From the NCBI RefSeq assembly GCF_003390335.1, contig NZ_QUOU01000001.1, forward strand, positions 3,286,001-3,350,000: DNA of 64,000 nt. The letters run 5' to 3'. Under the pieces are notes generated by a model, which was given only the letters and a program-made list of their open reading frames with translations, was not told where the DNA came from and did no database searches. A program made the position numbers and the translations under genes. The stretch is from Thalassotalea euphylliae (lineage in GTDB: Bacteria > Pseudomonadota > Gammaproteobacteria > Enterobacterales > Alteromonadaceae). Below are positions 1 through 8,129 of the stretch, piece after piece (position 1 is the stretch's first letter; every line of letters starts with the position of its first letter).

Positions 1-440
1 AGTGCATCAATATCGTCTGGGTCAGTAACATCTGCACCATCTGGGATATCATCTGCGGCTTTACTTTCGGGCTCAGGTTCTGGCTCAGGTGCCGAATCAC
101 CCCCAACACTAGCAAGCAGTGCATCAATATCGTCTGGGTCAGTAACATCTGCACCATCGGGGATATCGTCTGCGGCTTTACTTTCGGGCTCAGGTTCTGG
201 CTCTGTTGCTGGCTCAGGTGTCGAATCCCCCCCAACACTAGCAAGCAGTGCGTCAATATCATCGGGGTCAGTAACATCTGCACCATCGGGGATATCGTCT
301 GCGGCTTTACTTTCGGGCTCAGGTTCTGGCTCTGTTGCTGGCTCAGGCGCTGGTTCTGTTTCGCCACCAGCACTAGCAAGCAATGCATCAATATCGTCAG
401 GGTCAGTAACATCTGCACCGTCTGGTATTTCTTTTTCATC
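1..440 (-). repeat. Imperfect tandem repeats inside fimV
   Basis: Four copies of a coding unit begin at about 1, 118, 247 and 382, with spacings of 117, 129 and 135 bases, all multiples of three. Each encodes the core IPDGADVTDPDDIDALLAS followed by a Pro/Glu linker of variable length (PEPEPEPESKAAD type). The DNA of the copies is nearly identical in the core, which suggests recent expansion by slippage or recombination. The array continues past the window start. Confidence 0.9.
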
Positions 441-1922
441 ACTTGCACCAGCAAGTAACGCGTCGAGATCGTCTTGCCCTAATTCGCCATCAGGAAGCGT
501 GTCATCGTCTTCTTGAGCCAGTGCTACATCGTCGCTATCATCAGAGCCTAAGCCAGAAAGTAAATCATCTAAATCTCCTTGATCTAGCTGACCGCCTTCG
601 AGCAATTCAGGTTCTTCCGATTCCATTGACGCTTTTTCGCTGTCGTCACCGCCCGATAACAAGTCATCGAGCATACTTTGATCTAACTCACCACCCTCTA
701 GTGGCTCACTCTCTTCTTCCGCTTTTTCAAGGTCATCATCAAGCGAGATATCTTCAAGGTCGTCGAGTTCATCAAGTTCATCATCTAAATGAATCACTTC
801 ATCAGATAAATCGTCATCGAGTAATTCATCACCTAAATCGTCGATAGTATCAGCGAATAAATCGTCACTTTCGTCTTCTTCTGACTCAGTCAGATCAATG
901 GAAAGTTCATCGTCAAGCGATAGTTCGCCATCTAACGACAGTTCCTCATCCAAGGTTTCACTCGCTGCTTGAGCGACAGGGGCTTCAGCAGCAGGCGCAG
1001 GTTTTTCAAGCGTCATCTCTTGAGCTGGCTGCTGTTTTTCCTGCTTTTTACGACCAATAAAGAAGGCGATTACCCCAGCAATTAATAAGGCTGGCAAGGT
1101 GCCCATGAGCACTTTGAACCACAGGCTCGACATCCAATTTTGCTGTGCAAGCTCAGCCTGCTGCTTTTCCAGTAGCAACTGGCGTTCGCGCTCTTCCGCT
1201 TTTGCCAACAGCTCTTTTTGCAGCTCAAGCATGCTGTCCATTTGGGCTTTAACTTCTTGCCCTTTGGCCACCTCCCCTTGCATCAAGGTAAGTTGGTCAT
1301 TGAAGTTGGCTAAGCGCTGACGCAAGGCTTCATTTTCTTGTAAAATCGCTTGTAGGCCGTCAATCGAATCTAAAACATCACGTTGAATCGTATCGAGTTT
1401 TTGACGTTGTTCGGTGTCATAGGTCTGTAATTGTTGATTAATTTCGCCTTTCGCTGCGTCTAAGTCTTTCTTTTTAACAACCAACTCTTCCGGTTTAACA
1501 GGCACAACTGGCTCAGCTTTTTTGGCAACTTTACCTTGCCATTTTTTGTCATCACTAACGGCGCTGTTTTTGGCGACATAGGGATCAATTAAGCGGATTT
1601 TTTCAATCGGTGGAACCAGTAAATACTGGCCATTAATTAAGTGGTTACGGTTGTTATCGGCGAACGCATTTGGGTTCATCTCATACAAAGCTTGCATAAC
1701 CTGATAAACCGTCACGGAAGGATCTGGTCTGATTGCTAACGCTATCTTCCAAAGTGTGTCACTACTGGTAATTGGACCGTAGCGATCGTGGGGAAAAACA
1801 TCTGTGCTTTTAGGGCCGCGAATACGAATGCCAGTATCTTGCGCTGATACTGATGGCGTAGTCGCCAGTAAAAGTCCAACAATTAACACCTGCAATAAGC
1901 ACAGGCTAAGTAAGCGCAGCAT
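1..1922 (-). CDS. fimV: FimV/HubP-family polar hub protein (3' end cut by window edge)
   Basis: Translating the minus strand from the ATG at 1922 gives an N-terminal signal-like segment (MLRLLSLCLLQVLIVG), a periplasmic part with a LysM-like stretch (about residues 40-105: SDTLWKIALAIR through NGQYLLVPP), a coiled coil (about 130-245), one transmembrane helix (VLMGTLPALLIAGVIAFFIG) and a very acidic cytoplasmic part. That is the architecture of FimV/HubP, peptidoglycan-binding inner-membrane proteins that organise the cell pole (type IV pili, flagella, chemosensory arrays). The acidic part contains repeated SMLDDLLSGG/DIDALLA-type motifs and runs off the window at base 1, so the C-terminal TPR-like FimV domain is not visible. 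It lies downstream of pdxB and asd, as in many gammaproteobacteria. The start is the ATG giving the full signal segment. Confidence 0.9.
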   Translation of the reverse strand, partial: MLRLLSLCLLQVLIVGLLLATTPSVSAQDTGIRIRGPKSTDVFPHDRYGPITSSDTLWKIALAIRPDPSVTVYQVMQALYEMNPNAFADNNRNHLINGQYLLVPPIEKIRLIDPYVAKNSAVSDDKKWQGKVAKKAEPVVPVKPEELVVKKKDLDAAKGEINQQLQTYDTEQRQKLDTIQRDVLDSIDGLQAILQENEALRQRLANFNDQLTLMQGEVAKGQEVKAQMDSMLELQKELLAKAEERERQLLLEKQQAELAQQNWMSSLWFKVLMGTLPALLIAGVIAFFIGRKKQEKQQPAQEMTLEKPAPAAEAPVAQAASETLDEELSLDGELSLDDELSIDLTESEEDESDDLFADTIDDLGDELLDDDLSDEVIHLDDELDELDDLEDISLDDDLEKAEEESEPLEGGELDQSMLDDLLSGGDDSEKASMESEEPELLEGGQLDQGDLDDLLSGLGSDDSDDVALAQEDDDTLPDGELGQDDLDALLAGASDEKEIPDGADVTDPDDIDALLASAGGETEPAPEPATEPEPEPESKAADDIPDGADVTDPDDIDALLASVGGDSTPEPATEPEPEPESKAADDIPDGADVTDPDDIDALLASVGGDSAPEPEPEPESKAADDIPDGADVTDPDDIDA

Positions 1923-2120
1923 TAAGTCTTTCCTAATTATTCTAATAAATTGCCAAAAAACTGGCGGTGACACCCAGCTAGAGCAAAGCAAAGTTTATTC
2001 CAAGTCTCAGTCAAGATCTATGCTAGCGGTAAACAGATATACCTAGCAAGCGATAAAACCCTGTCCTTGATCAAGAAATTAATTGCTTTATTATCAAGAG
2101 CAGCATAAATGAATAGCAAT

Positions 2121-2156
2121 AAAAAAGGGTTAGCCATTTATATTAACGGCTAACCC
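2121..2156 (-). terminator. Rho-independent terminator downstream of asd
   Basis: A nine-base stem (GGGTTAGCC at 2127-2135 with GGCTAACCC at 2148-2156) is followed on the minus strand by a T run (2121-2126). It lies 34 bases after the asd stop codon and separates asd from fimV. Confidence 0.85.
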
Positions 2157-2189
2157 CTCTATTTCTTTACCAAATTTTGTTGCTGAGTA

Positions 2190-3206
2190 TTATAAATACT
2201 CTTTGATCAACAGCTCGGCAATTTGAATACTGTTAGTCGCTGCGCCCTTGCGCACATTGTCTGCCACCACCCACAAATTAATGCCATTAGGGTGGCTAAT
2301 ATCTTCGCGAATACGACCGACATAAGTATCGTCTTTACCACTTGCATCACCAATTTGCGTAGGGAAGTCTTGATCATCTTCGCATAACACAATACCCGGC
2401 GCATGACTTAACAACGCCTTGACCTCTTCCGCTGAAGTTTGCGTGCGCGTTTCAATGTGAATCGCTTCTGCGTGACCGTAGAACACTGGTACTCGCACCG
2501 CTGTTGGGTTAACTAAGATACTTTCGTCACCGAAAATTTTCTTTGTTTCCCATACCATTTTCATCTCTTCTTTGGTGTAACCGTTATCTTGGAACACATC
2601 AATTTGAGGAATGACGTTAAACGCGATTTGACGAGAAAAACTCTTGGTTTCAACAGGCTTACCGCTTAACAAATCAGCACACTGCTTCGCTAATTCATCC
2701 ATCGCTTCTTTACCTGCGCCAGATACCGACTGGTAAGTACAAACATTGATACGGTCAATACCCACCGCATCTTGGATCGGTTTTAGTGCCACCAACATTT
2801 GGATAGTTGAGCAGTTCGGGTTGGCAATAATATTACGATTGCGATACTCAGCTAGGGCGTCTGGGTTTACTTCTGGGACAACGAGTGGGATATCAGGCTC
2901 GTAGCGAAACTCCGAGGTGTTGTCGATAACAACACAGCCAGCATCACCTGCCATTGGTGCATACTTTGCAGATGTTGCGCCACCTGCAGAGAAGAAGCCG
3001 ATTTGTGCTTGGCTCCAATCAAAGTTATCGGCATCTAGTACTTCAATACTTTCGCCGTTAAATTCAATAAACTGACCAGCAGAGCGCGCACTCGCGAGTG
3101 GGTAAAGTTTGTTAACGGGAAAGTCACGTTGCTCTAGAATTTCAATAATGGTTTTACCCACTAGCCCCGTTGCACCAAGTACACATACATCAAATTTTTG
3201 CGCCAT
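2190..3206 (-). CDS. asd: Aspartate-semialdehyde dehydrogenase
   Basis: 338 aa. It catalyses NADPH-dependent reduction of aspartyl phosphate to aspartate semialdehyde, the branch point to lysine/diaminopimelate, threonine and methionine. The nucleotide-binding loop GATGLVG is at residues 11-17. The catalytic cysteine is in PNCSTIQ (C132), and a conserved active-site region with histidine follows in VFYGHAEAIHIET. The retained cysteine argues for an active enzyme rather than a Usg-type relative. Length fits the short Asd class. It is 47 bases downstream of pdxB on the same strand and ends at a clear terminator, so it is probably co-transcribed with pdxB. Confidence 0.93.
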   Translation of the reverse strand: MAQKFDVCVLGATGLVGKTIIEILEQRDFPVNKLYPLASARSAGQFIEFNGESIEVLDADNFDWSQAQIGFFSAGGATSAKYAPMAGDAGCVVIDNTSEFRYEPDIPLVVPEVNPDALAEYRNRNIIANPNCSTIQMLVALKPIQDAVGIDRINVCTYQSVSGAGKEAMDELAKQCADLLSGKPVETKSFSRQIAFNVIPQIDVFQDNGYTKEEMKMVWETKKIFGDESILVNPTAVRVPVFYGHAEAIHIETRTQTSAEEVKALLSHAPGIVLCEDDQDFPTQIGDASGKDDTYVGRIREDISHPNGINLWVVADNVRKGAATNSIQIAELLIKEYL

Positions 3207-3253
3207 GCTTTTTCTCTTCCTCTATCTTACGTTTGTCTTATTGTTGCTAAAAC

Positions 3254-4426
3254 TTAGGCCTTGCTCTTTGTCCCATTAAAGCCCAACTGAACCAGCGTAT
3301 TCAGTGAGCTACTCTCGCCGCTGACTGACAGTGATGAAAACTCCCGACGTACCGGATAATTTTTTCGGATATGATCAAAACCAAAGCGAGATAATTGCTG
3401 ACGAAAGATGCCATCGTCGCGTCTCACATCGTATACCATTTTGACCAGCTGGTTTAGCAAAATTTCATCTACTTTTTGATTTTTTGATATCCCTTGCTCG
3501 GCTTTTACACCATTTACTTGTACGCACGCCACTGTCGGTGCTGGTAAAAAGTCAGATAACTGCTTGTTATCGCCTAGCCCCATTTGCTGACATAGTGCCT
3601 GATACAATATTTCGGTACCACGAGCTTTTCCTTCTAAGCTATAACCAGCAATATGGGCGGTTGCAAGGTCAGCATAGGGGATGAGATCGGTTAGCACATC
3701 TGGCTCGTCCTCCCAAACATCCATGACAAGCGTGACACCATGACCTTGCTGTTTGAGCGCTAACAAGGCTTGATTGTCGATAACTTCTCCGCGACAAGCA
3801 TTGATTAAAATCTGTTGCTCGGATAAGGCGCTTAACCTGGTGCTATTAAGTAAATGATACGTTGGGTACTGACCATCGCGTGTTAGCGGCACGTGTAGCG
3901 AAACCACATCACAAGCGAGCGCCTCTTCGAGGGTAACAAAATCGCGCGAGTCACCAGCTGCCGCCAGTATTGGGTCACACAATTTATAACGGATACCAAG
4001 CGCAATAAGTTTTTCAGAAAGCCGAGAGCCCGTATTGCCCGCGCCAACAATGCCGACCGTTTTATCTAGCAGCGGTAGCTGATAACGCTCTGCCAAGATC
4101 ACTAAACTACTGATAACAAACTCTGCAACAGAAATCGCATTGCAACCGGGCGCAGAGGAAAAAGTAATACCTCGTTTTGCCAGGTACGTTTGATCAATAT
4201 GATCAACACCAATAGTGGCAGTCCCGACAAAAGTTAACTGCTGTGCTTTACAAAGTAGTGCTTCGTTCACTTTGGTAATTGAGCGCACCAGCAAGACGTC
4301 GGCATCAACTAGGTCATCTGCGCTTAACTCACGCCCTTTAAACGGCACTAATTGATGTTGCTCGCCCCCAAGTTCGTTAAAAAACTCACGCGCAAACGGC
4401 ATATTTTCGTCAAAGTATATTTTCAT
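3254..4426 (-). CDS. pdxB: Erythronate-4-phosphate dehydrogenase
   Basis: 390 aa. It oxidises 4-phospho-D-erythronate with NAD in the DXP-dependent pathway to pyridoxal 5'-phosphate. The start MKIYFDENMPFAREFF is characteristic of PdxB. The Rossmann dinucleotide loop GIVGAGNTGSRL lies near residue 125. D-2-hydroxyacid dehydrogenase signatures follow (INACRGEVIDNQAL, then DVWEDEP, then ATAHIAGYSLEGKARG with the catalytic His). A C-terminal PdxB dimerisation domain ends in YPVRREF and beyond. It is the first gene of a probable pdxB-asd unit. Confidence 0.96.
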   Translation of the reverse strand: MKIYFDENMPFAREFFNELGGEQHQLVPFKGRELSADDLVDADVLLVRSITKVNEALLCKAQQLTFVGTATIGVDHIDQTYLAKRGITFSSAPGCNAISVAEFVISSLVILAERYQLPLLDKTVGIVGAGNTGSRLSEKLIALGIRYKLCDPILAAAGDSRDFVTLEEALACDVVSLHVPLTRDGQYPTYHLLNSTRLSALSEQQILINACRGEVIDNQALLALKQQGHGVTLVMDVWEDEPDVLTDLIPYADLATAHIAGYSLEGKARGTEILYQALCQQMGLGDNKQLSDFLPAPTVACVQVNGVKAEQGISKNQKVDEILLNQLVKMVYDVRRDDGIFRQQLSRFGFDHIRKNYPVRREFSSLSVSGESSSLNTLVQLGFNGTKSKA

Positions 4427-4526
4427 CGCAGGATAATTCAGTAAAAAGTTGGGAAAGACAAACTAGGTATGCGTATTCTATCGCAATAAACGCCTATAGT
4501 ACGCAAAGTCAACACAAAAACCTTTG

Positions 4527-4539
4527 ACTGACCGTCAGT
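4527..4539. promoter_or_regulatory. Perfect palindrome upstream of the phasin gene (TetR-like operator candidate)
   Basis: ACTGAC-C-GTCAGT is a perfect inverted repeat with six-base arms around one central base, 107 bases upstream of the first phasin ATG. TGACnGTCA-type dyads are common TetR-family operators. The regulator is unknown, and the site could also serve divergent pdxB. Confidence 0.4.
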
Positions 4540-4645
4540 TATGGGAGATAGCGAAAATTAATTTAACTTTTTTTCAGCTTTAGACAGCGCTTTCTAATTT
4601 ACTTTTTTATTATTTCAACCGTACCCAAACAAGGAGATAGAAAAC

Positions 4646-5011
4646 ATGTCTACAATCGACACAATCAAAGATAAAGTAACTCAAGCTGAAGAGCTAGCGC
4701 GTAAAATTTGGTTAGCTGGTATCGGTGCATATGGTAAAGGGTTTGACGAAGCTCAAGGTCAATACGAAAAGCTGAACACGGAAGCGACCAAGATGTTCAA
4801 CGAGCTTGTCGAAAAAGGCGAAAAGCTTGAAGCTGACGCGAAAGAAAAATACCAAACTGAAAAAGAAAAAGCGAAAACTAGCGTTGAAACTCGCGTTGGT
4901 GAAGTGCGCGCTAAGCTTGGCTTAGACAATGGTGATACCAACCAGAAAATCGAAGAGCTTTCAGCAAAAATTGACACATTAACCGAAGCGTTAAGCAAGC
5001 TTGAAAAGTAA
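4646..5011 (+). CDS. Phasin-family granule-associated protein (short)
   Basis: 121 aa. Phasins coat polyhydroxyalkanoate or other storage granules and control their number and size. The N-terminal part (ARKIWLAGIGAYGKGFDEAQ, about 18-37) is the amphipathic signature of the PhaI/PhaF-type phasin family. It is followed by a long charged helix predicted to coil (FNELVEKGEKLEADAKEKYQ) and a C-terminal heptad-like segment (IEELSAKIDTLTEALSKLE). A strong ribosome site, AAGGAG, lies ten bases before the ATG. A related, longer gene follows directly. No PHA synthase lies in the window, so the granule type is unknown. Confidence 0.8.
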   Translation: MSTIDTIKDKVTQAEELARKIWLAGIGAYGKGFDEAQGQYEKLNTEATKMFNELVEKGEKLEADAKEKYQTEKEKAKTSVETRVGEVRAKLGLDNGDTNQKIEELSAKIDTLTEALSKLEK

Positions 5012-5020
5012 TTACCTACT

Positions 5021-5052
5021 GAACTGGCCGCTTGAAAGTTGCCAGTTCTTTT
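5021..5052 (+). terminator. Hairpin with T run between the two phasin genes
   Basis: GAACTGGC (5021-5028) pairs with GCCAGTTC (5041-5048), followed by TTTTG. The 12-base loop is long, so it may be a partial terminator that makes the first phasin mRNA more abundant than the second. Confidence 0.6.
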
Positions 5053-5072
5053 GATCCTAGGAGTGCGAATTT

Positions 5073-5606
5073 ATGAGCAAAATAAAGGAAATTGAAAAAG
5101 CAGGTCGTCAAGCGCTTTACGCTACGGTCGGTGGTTACGCCAAAGGTTGGGAATACCTTTCCAACAAAGTCACTGTCACCATAGATGATACTAGCAAGCT
5201 TGTTAATGAGTTGATTGAAAACGGCGAAAAAATCGAATCCGAGTTAAAAGAAAAGGTCAAGCTTAACAACCAGCTTGACGATAAAATTGCCAGTTTAAAA
5301 AGTAAGTTAGGTATTGATTCAGACGCCGACGCTAAACTTGCCGAGTTAGAAGCAAAAGTTGATGCCTTAACAGACGCCATCACTAAGCTGGTGGATGCGC
5401 GCTTAGCCCAAGTAACTGCGGCGAGTAAAACAGCTAAACCCGCCCCAGCAAAAGCTGCGGCCAAGAAAGCACCAGCAACAAAAGCTCAAGCCGAGCCTGC
5501 GCCAAAAACAACCGCGCGTAAAGCACCGGCCAAAAAGCCAACAGCTACCGCAGCTAAAAAAACAACGCGTACAACGGCAGCGAAAGCGAAACCAGCCAAT
5601 AGTTAA
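5073..5606 (+). CDS. Phasin-family protein with Lys/Ala/Pro-rich histone-like tail (PhaF-like)
   Basis: 177 aa. The N-terminal half repeats the phasin pattern of the upstream gene (ALYATVGGYAKGWEYLSNKV, then a charged helix and a LAELEAKVDALTDAITKL coil). From about residue 115 the protein becomes a low-complexity tail of AKPAPAKAAAKKAP-type units, like the histone H1-like tail of Pseudomonas PhaF, which binds DNA and helps share granules between daughter cells. That role is inferred from composition only. The ribosome site GGAG lies nine bases before the ATG. The gene probably arose by duplication of its neighbour plus gain of the tail. Confidence 0.75.
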   Translation: MSKIKEIEKAGRQALYATVGGYAKGWEYLSNKVTVTIDDTSKLVNELIENGEKIESELKEKVKLNNQLDDKIASLKSKLGIDSDADAKLAELEAKVDALTDAITKLVDARLAQVTAASKTAKPAPAKAAAKKAPATKAQAEPAPKTTARKAPAKKPTATAAKKTTRTTAAKAKPANS

Positions 5607-6210
5607 CCAATGCATTTTGCGAGGCAGGTAAAATTGCAATTTACTTGGCGATGTTTATCAATAAGACGAGCGATTTTGGCGGGTTATGGTCATTCACAGT
5701 GTCACCATGCAATGCCAACGGGATGCAGTTATGGGGTAAAAAAGCGCAACGACATAGCTAACATATAAATCGTAACAACGTTGGCTGGCGAGCGTGATGC
5801 CGACCTAATCAGCAAGGTTTGCATTACCCATTATTCCCCTTCTTTTCGCTCCCCTCTTGTTAACACTGATGTTAACGACACTAAATTATTAGTAACTACC
5901 TTCTCACCTGCACGTTAGGCTTTTCCCTTTACCCTCGCGGTTAAAATTCAATAACAAGTGCTTACGCTCTAGTACTTAGAAGCAATTCTTGGCCAGCTCT
6001 GACTTTTTGGCTGATAGTTTTAGGGCGACCGTTATCTTTAGATAGAGAGTCACTTTTAGGCTAATAACGACAAGATCGCGATAAAAAGCAGTGATAAGAC
6101 AATCACTGGTATAGCCGTGACAGCTATACCAGTGATTAAAGGAGAGCGGAAGGAAGAGAGGGTTCAAGCACTAAAGCGGCAACGCTCCGGTTGCACAATC
6201 AGCTGCAAGG
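5607..6210. other. 604-base intergenic region between convergent genes
   Basis: No convincing gene. Short open frames here lack ribosome sites and any recognisable protein pattern. The only strong structure is the perfect hairpin at 6101-6137, listed separately. Confidence 0.6.
6101..6137. terminator. Perfect 15-bp stem-loop between convergent phasin and patatin genes
   Basis: Bases 6101-6115 are exactly complementary to 6123-6137, with a seven-base loop (CGTGACA). It lies 74 bases past the patatin stop on that gene's strand. The T run after the stem is weak (TTGTCTTATC), so it may be a terminator or an mRNA end-stabilising structure. Confidence 0.55.
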
Positions 6211-7707
6211 TTAAGCTTGTGGCGGTAACGTCGGCCTTTCGCCGTTTGTGTGGCACCAGTGTAAGCGCTGCTTTTCCTGCTCTCTTAGTTCAGCTAAATA
6301 CCCCAAGAAGGTTTTGCTAATGCGCGTGCTGCGCTCAATCAGCGATAGTTGTCGCCATGTCGCGCGCTCAGCCATATGCGTCAGCGTATCGATACTTTCA
6401 ACGGTTGGATTCATTAACAAGTGCTTTAAATTCGCAATTTTTCGCGCAGGCAATATATTAATGTCGCCGACATATTGTTGCTCAACCACAGATCGCACTT
6501 TGTGAACGGCCATTTTTGCTGTGCGCCCCGACACCATGTTTTCAACCACATCACAGGCATAAATACTATTGGTTTTCACCATATTCGCCACGTGCCGCTT
6601 GGTAACAGCAAAAATACCGTTACTGTGCTGCTTAGTGCGCGGTAAAAAAGGCACTGCTAACGGGTTAATTTGGCTCACAATACTGTGGTTTACACCGTAC
6701 AAACGCGCTAAGCGATTAAATGGCATATCCGCCATTACCGAGCCATCGGCAAACTTGCGGTTGGGAATGTAAGGGACGATTTCACCAGCGCGATTTTTTG
6801 CTTTTAACTGCACCGGAGAAAATAAAAAAGGCACTGCACACGACGCGCGCACCGCTTGCGTAATGATAGCGTTTGGTGACGTTCTGGCATTGAGTAAGCG
6901 AGAATATTGGTGCAGATCTGCTGGGGAAACGGTGACACTGACATGGCGACCAGTTTTTTGATACGCCTCTTCAAACGTTGTTAAGTCGAATAGCTCAATC
7001 AAAGCGTTTTCTAAATTAGTGCTATCAAACAGTGAGTCTTTTAAAAAGCCCTGCCAAACCCCCCATTCGTGAAAGCGCTCATAAATAGATTCTGACGTGA
7101 GAATGTCGAGTAACTCTTCATCAGTGCGGGTGGCGATTAGCGATGCCATAATGGAACCGGCACTGGCACCCGATATCACATTGGGCATTAAGTTGTGTTC
7201 AGTTAGGGTGCGAATAACGCCAACATGAAAAAAGCCTAAGCTCGCGCCACCACTTAACATTAAGCAACTTTGGCCATATGCATGGGCGGTTTCTTCAAAA
7301 AAGGCGAGTTTATCGTAGAAGTCGACGTCTTCATCCTTGGCATTGAAAATAAACGCCATCGCCGAGCACACTTCATCCAAGAACTCTTCAATCAAGACTT
7401 TGGTGCCAATTCGTGCAAAGCGATTAAGCTCAGGGTTGGCAATATTCCCTAAATTTCCATGAATACCTTCATGTAAAATAAACATGAGTCCTGCCGAGTC
7501 TTTTTTCGCTTTCGCATCACGAATTCGATTCACCCGTTTGCGAATTAAGCTGTAATCGTAAAGCTTACAGGATTCTTCTGCGCGCCACTCATCAGCGCCA
7601 GATAGCTGGTCATGCGCGAGGCTTGCCTCTTTATATTCTTGGTAGGTTTTAGCGTTTTTAATGGCAACTTCAACTTCGTTTAACTTTTTATTCGCCATAA
7701 TACTCAC
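6211..7707 (-). CDS. Patatin-like phospholipase with N-terminal DUF3336 domain
   Basis: 498 aa. Predicted serine acyl hydrolase acting on phospholipids or neutral lipids. The N-terminal about 140 residues match the DUF3336 type that precedes patatin domains in fungal-type triacylglycerol lipases and their bacterial relatives. The patatin core has the oxyanion-hole region SGGASLGFFHVG (152-163), nucleophile motif GASAG (Ser182) and a catalytic Asp in DGS (Asp321; many patatins have DG[GA]). No signal peptide is seen, so it is probably cytoplasmic or peripheral. With phasins on one side and a wax-ester synthase on the other, a role in storage-lipid turnover is plausible but inferred. MANKKLNE (fourth residue) is an alternative start. 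Confidence 0.85.
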   Translation of the reverse strand: MSIMANKKLNEVEVAIKNAKTYQEYKEASLAHDQLSGADEWRAEESCKLYDYSLIRKRVNRIRDAKAKKDSAGLMFILHEGIHGNLGNIANPELNRFARIGTKVLIEEFLDEVCSAMAFIFNAKDEDVDFYDKLAFFEETAHAYGQSCLMLSGGASLGFFHVGVIRTLTEHNLMPNVISGASAGSIMASLIATRTDEELLDILTSESIYERFHEWGVWQGFLKDSLFDSTNLENALIELFDLTTFEEAYQKTGRHVSVTVSPADLHQYSRLLNARTSPNAIITQAVRASCAVPFLFSPVQLKAKNRAGEIVPYIPNRKFADGSVMADMPFNRLARLYGVNHSIVSQINPLAVPFLPRTKQHSNGIFAVTKRHVANMVKTNSIYACDVVENMVSGRTAKMAVHKVRSVVEQQYVGDINILPARKIANLKHLLMNPTVESIDTLTHMAERATWRQLSLIERSTRISKTFLGYLAELREQEKQRLHWCHTNGERPTLPPQA

Positions 7708-8129
7708 TCGATATCGCTTATCCGCTTGTTAGTTATCCCGAAGTAAACGCGAATTTTCTAGAAATAACCACCTAATATTGGTTATTTTTACTGCGTAATC
7801 AGGACTTTCTTGTGTGTAGTTGAAACAAATAAATCTTATTGCTGTCATTAAGAGGACATAAATAAGCTCAACAACCTGTTGTTAACGCTAAATTAACTTA
7901 ACAAATCAATCAAATTTAATCGTAATGATTGTTTTATTAAAAATAAAATTTAACACATTGTTTTTATTGACTTTAAATAAAAGCTGTACAAAATAACCTA
8001 CCGTAATAGCAGCGCCAATGGCAGGTATAAATTATTTTTCATTGACACTTCAAAGCTGAAGTGGTTATGTATTACCTTGTAGTTTAAATATGTTTGCAGT
8101 CGTAGAGTTAAGGTGTACAGCACTAAAGC
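7708..8129. other. 422-base A+T-rich divergent intergenic region
   Basis: No gene seen. The region between patatin (minus) and the DUF445 gene (plus) is strongly A+T-rich from about 7860 to 7990. It carries the promoter/operator candidate at 8042-8071, listed separately. Confidence 0.6.
8042..8071 (+). promoter_or_regulatory. Sigma-70-type promoter with palindromic operator in its spacer
   Basis: TTGACA (8042-8047) is followed at 17-18 bases by TTATGT/TATGTA (8065-8071). A perfect seven-base dyad, CACTTCA-AAGC-TGAAGTG (8046-8063), fills the spacer, the usual place for a repressor operator. The TetR gene two positions downstream is the obvious candidate repressor (inference). Confidence 0.5.

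Noticed and set aside
1..440. Regularly spaced repeats suggesting a CRISPR array
   Set aside because: Spacings are multiples of three and the whole stretch is an open reading frame with protein-level repeats; there are no unique spacers of constant length.
443..847. Plus-strand open frame rich in His, Arg and Leu
   Set aside because: It is the reverse of the acidic, repetitive fimV coding sequence; composition is an artefact and there is no ribosome site.
2190..3206. Calling this gene usg (inactive Asd relative)
   Set aside because: The catalytic cysteine (C132) and active-site histidine region are retained, so an active Asd is more likely despite the pdxB neighbourhood.
5607..6210. Short open frames on both strands
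   Set aside because: No ribosome sites, no recognisable protein pattern, and they overlap the perfect hairpin.
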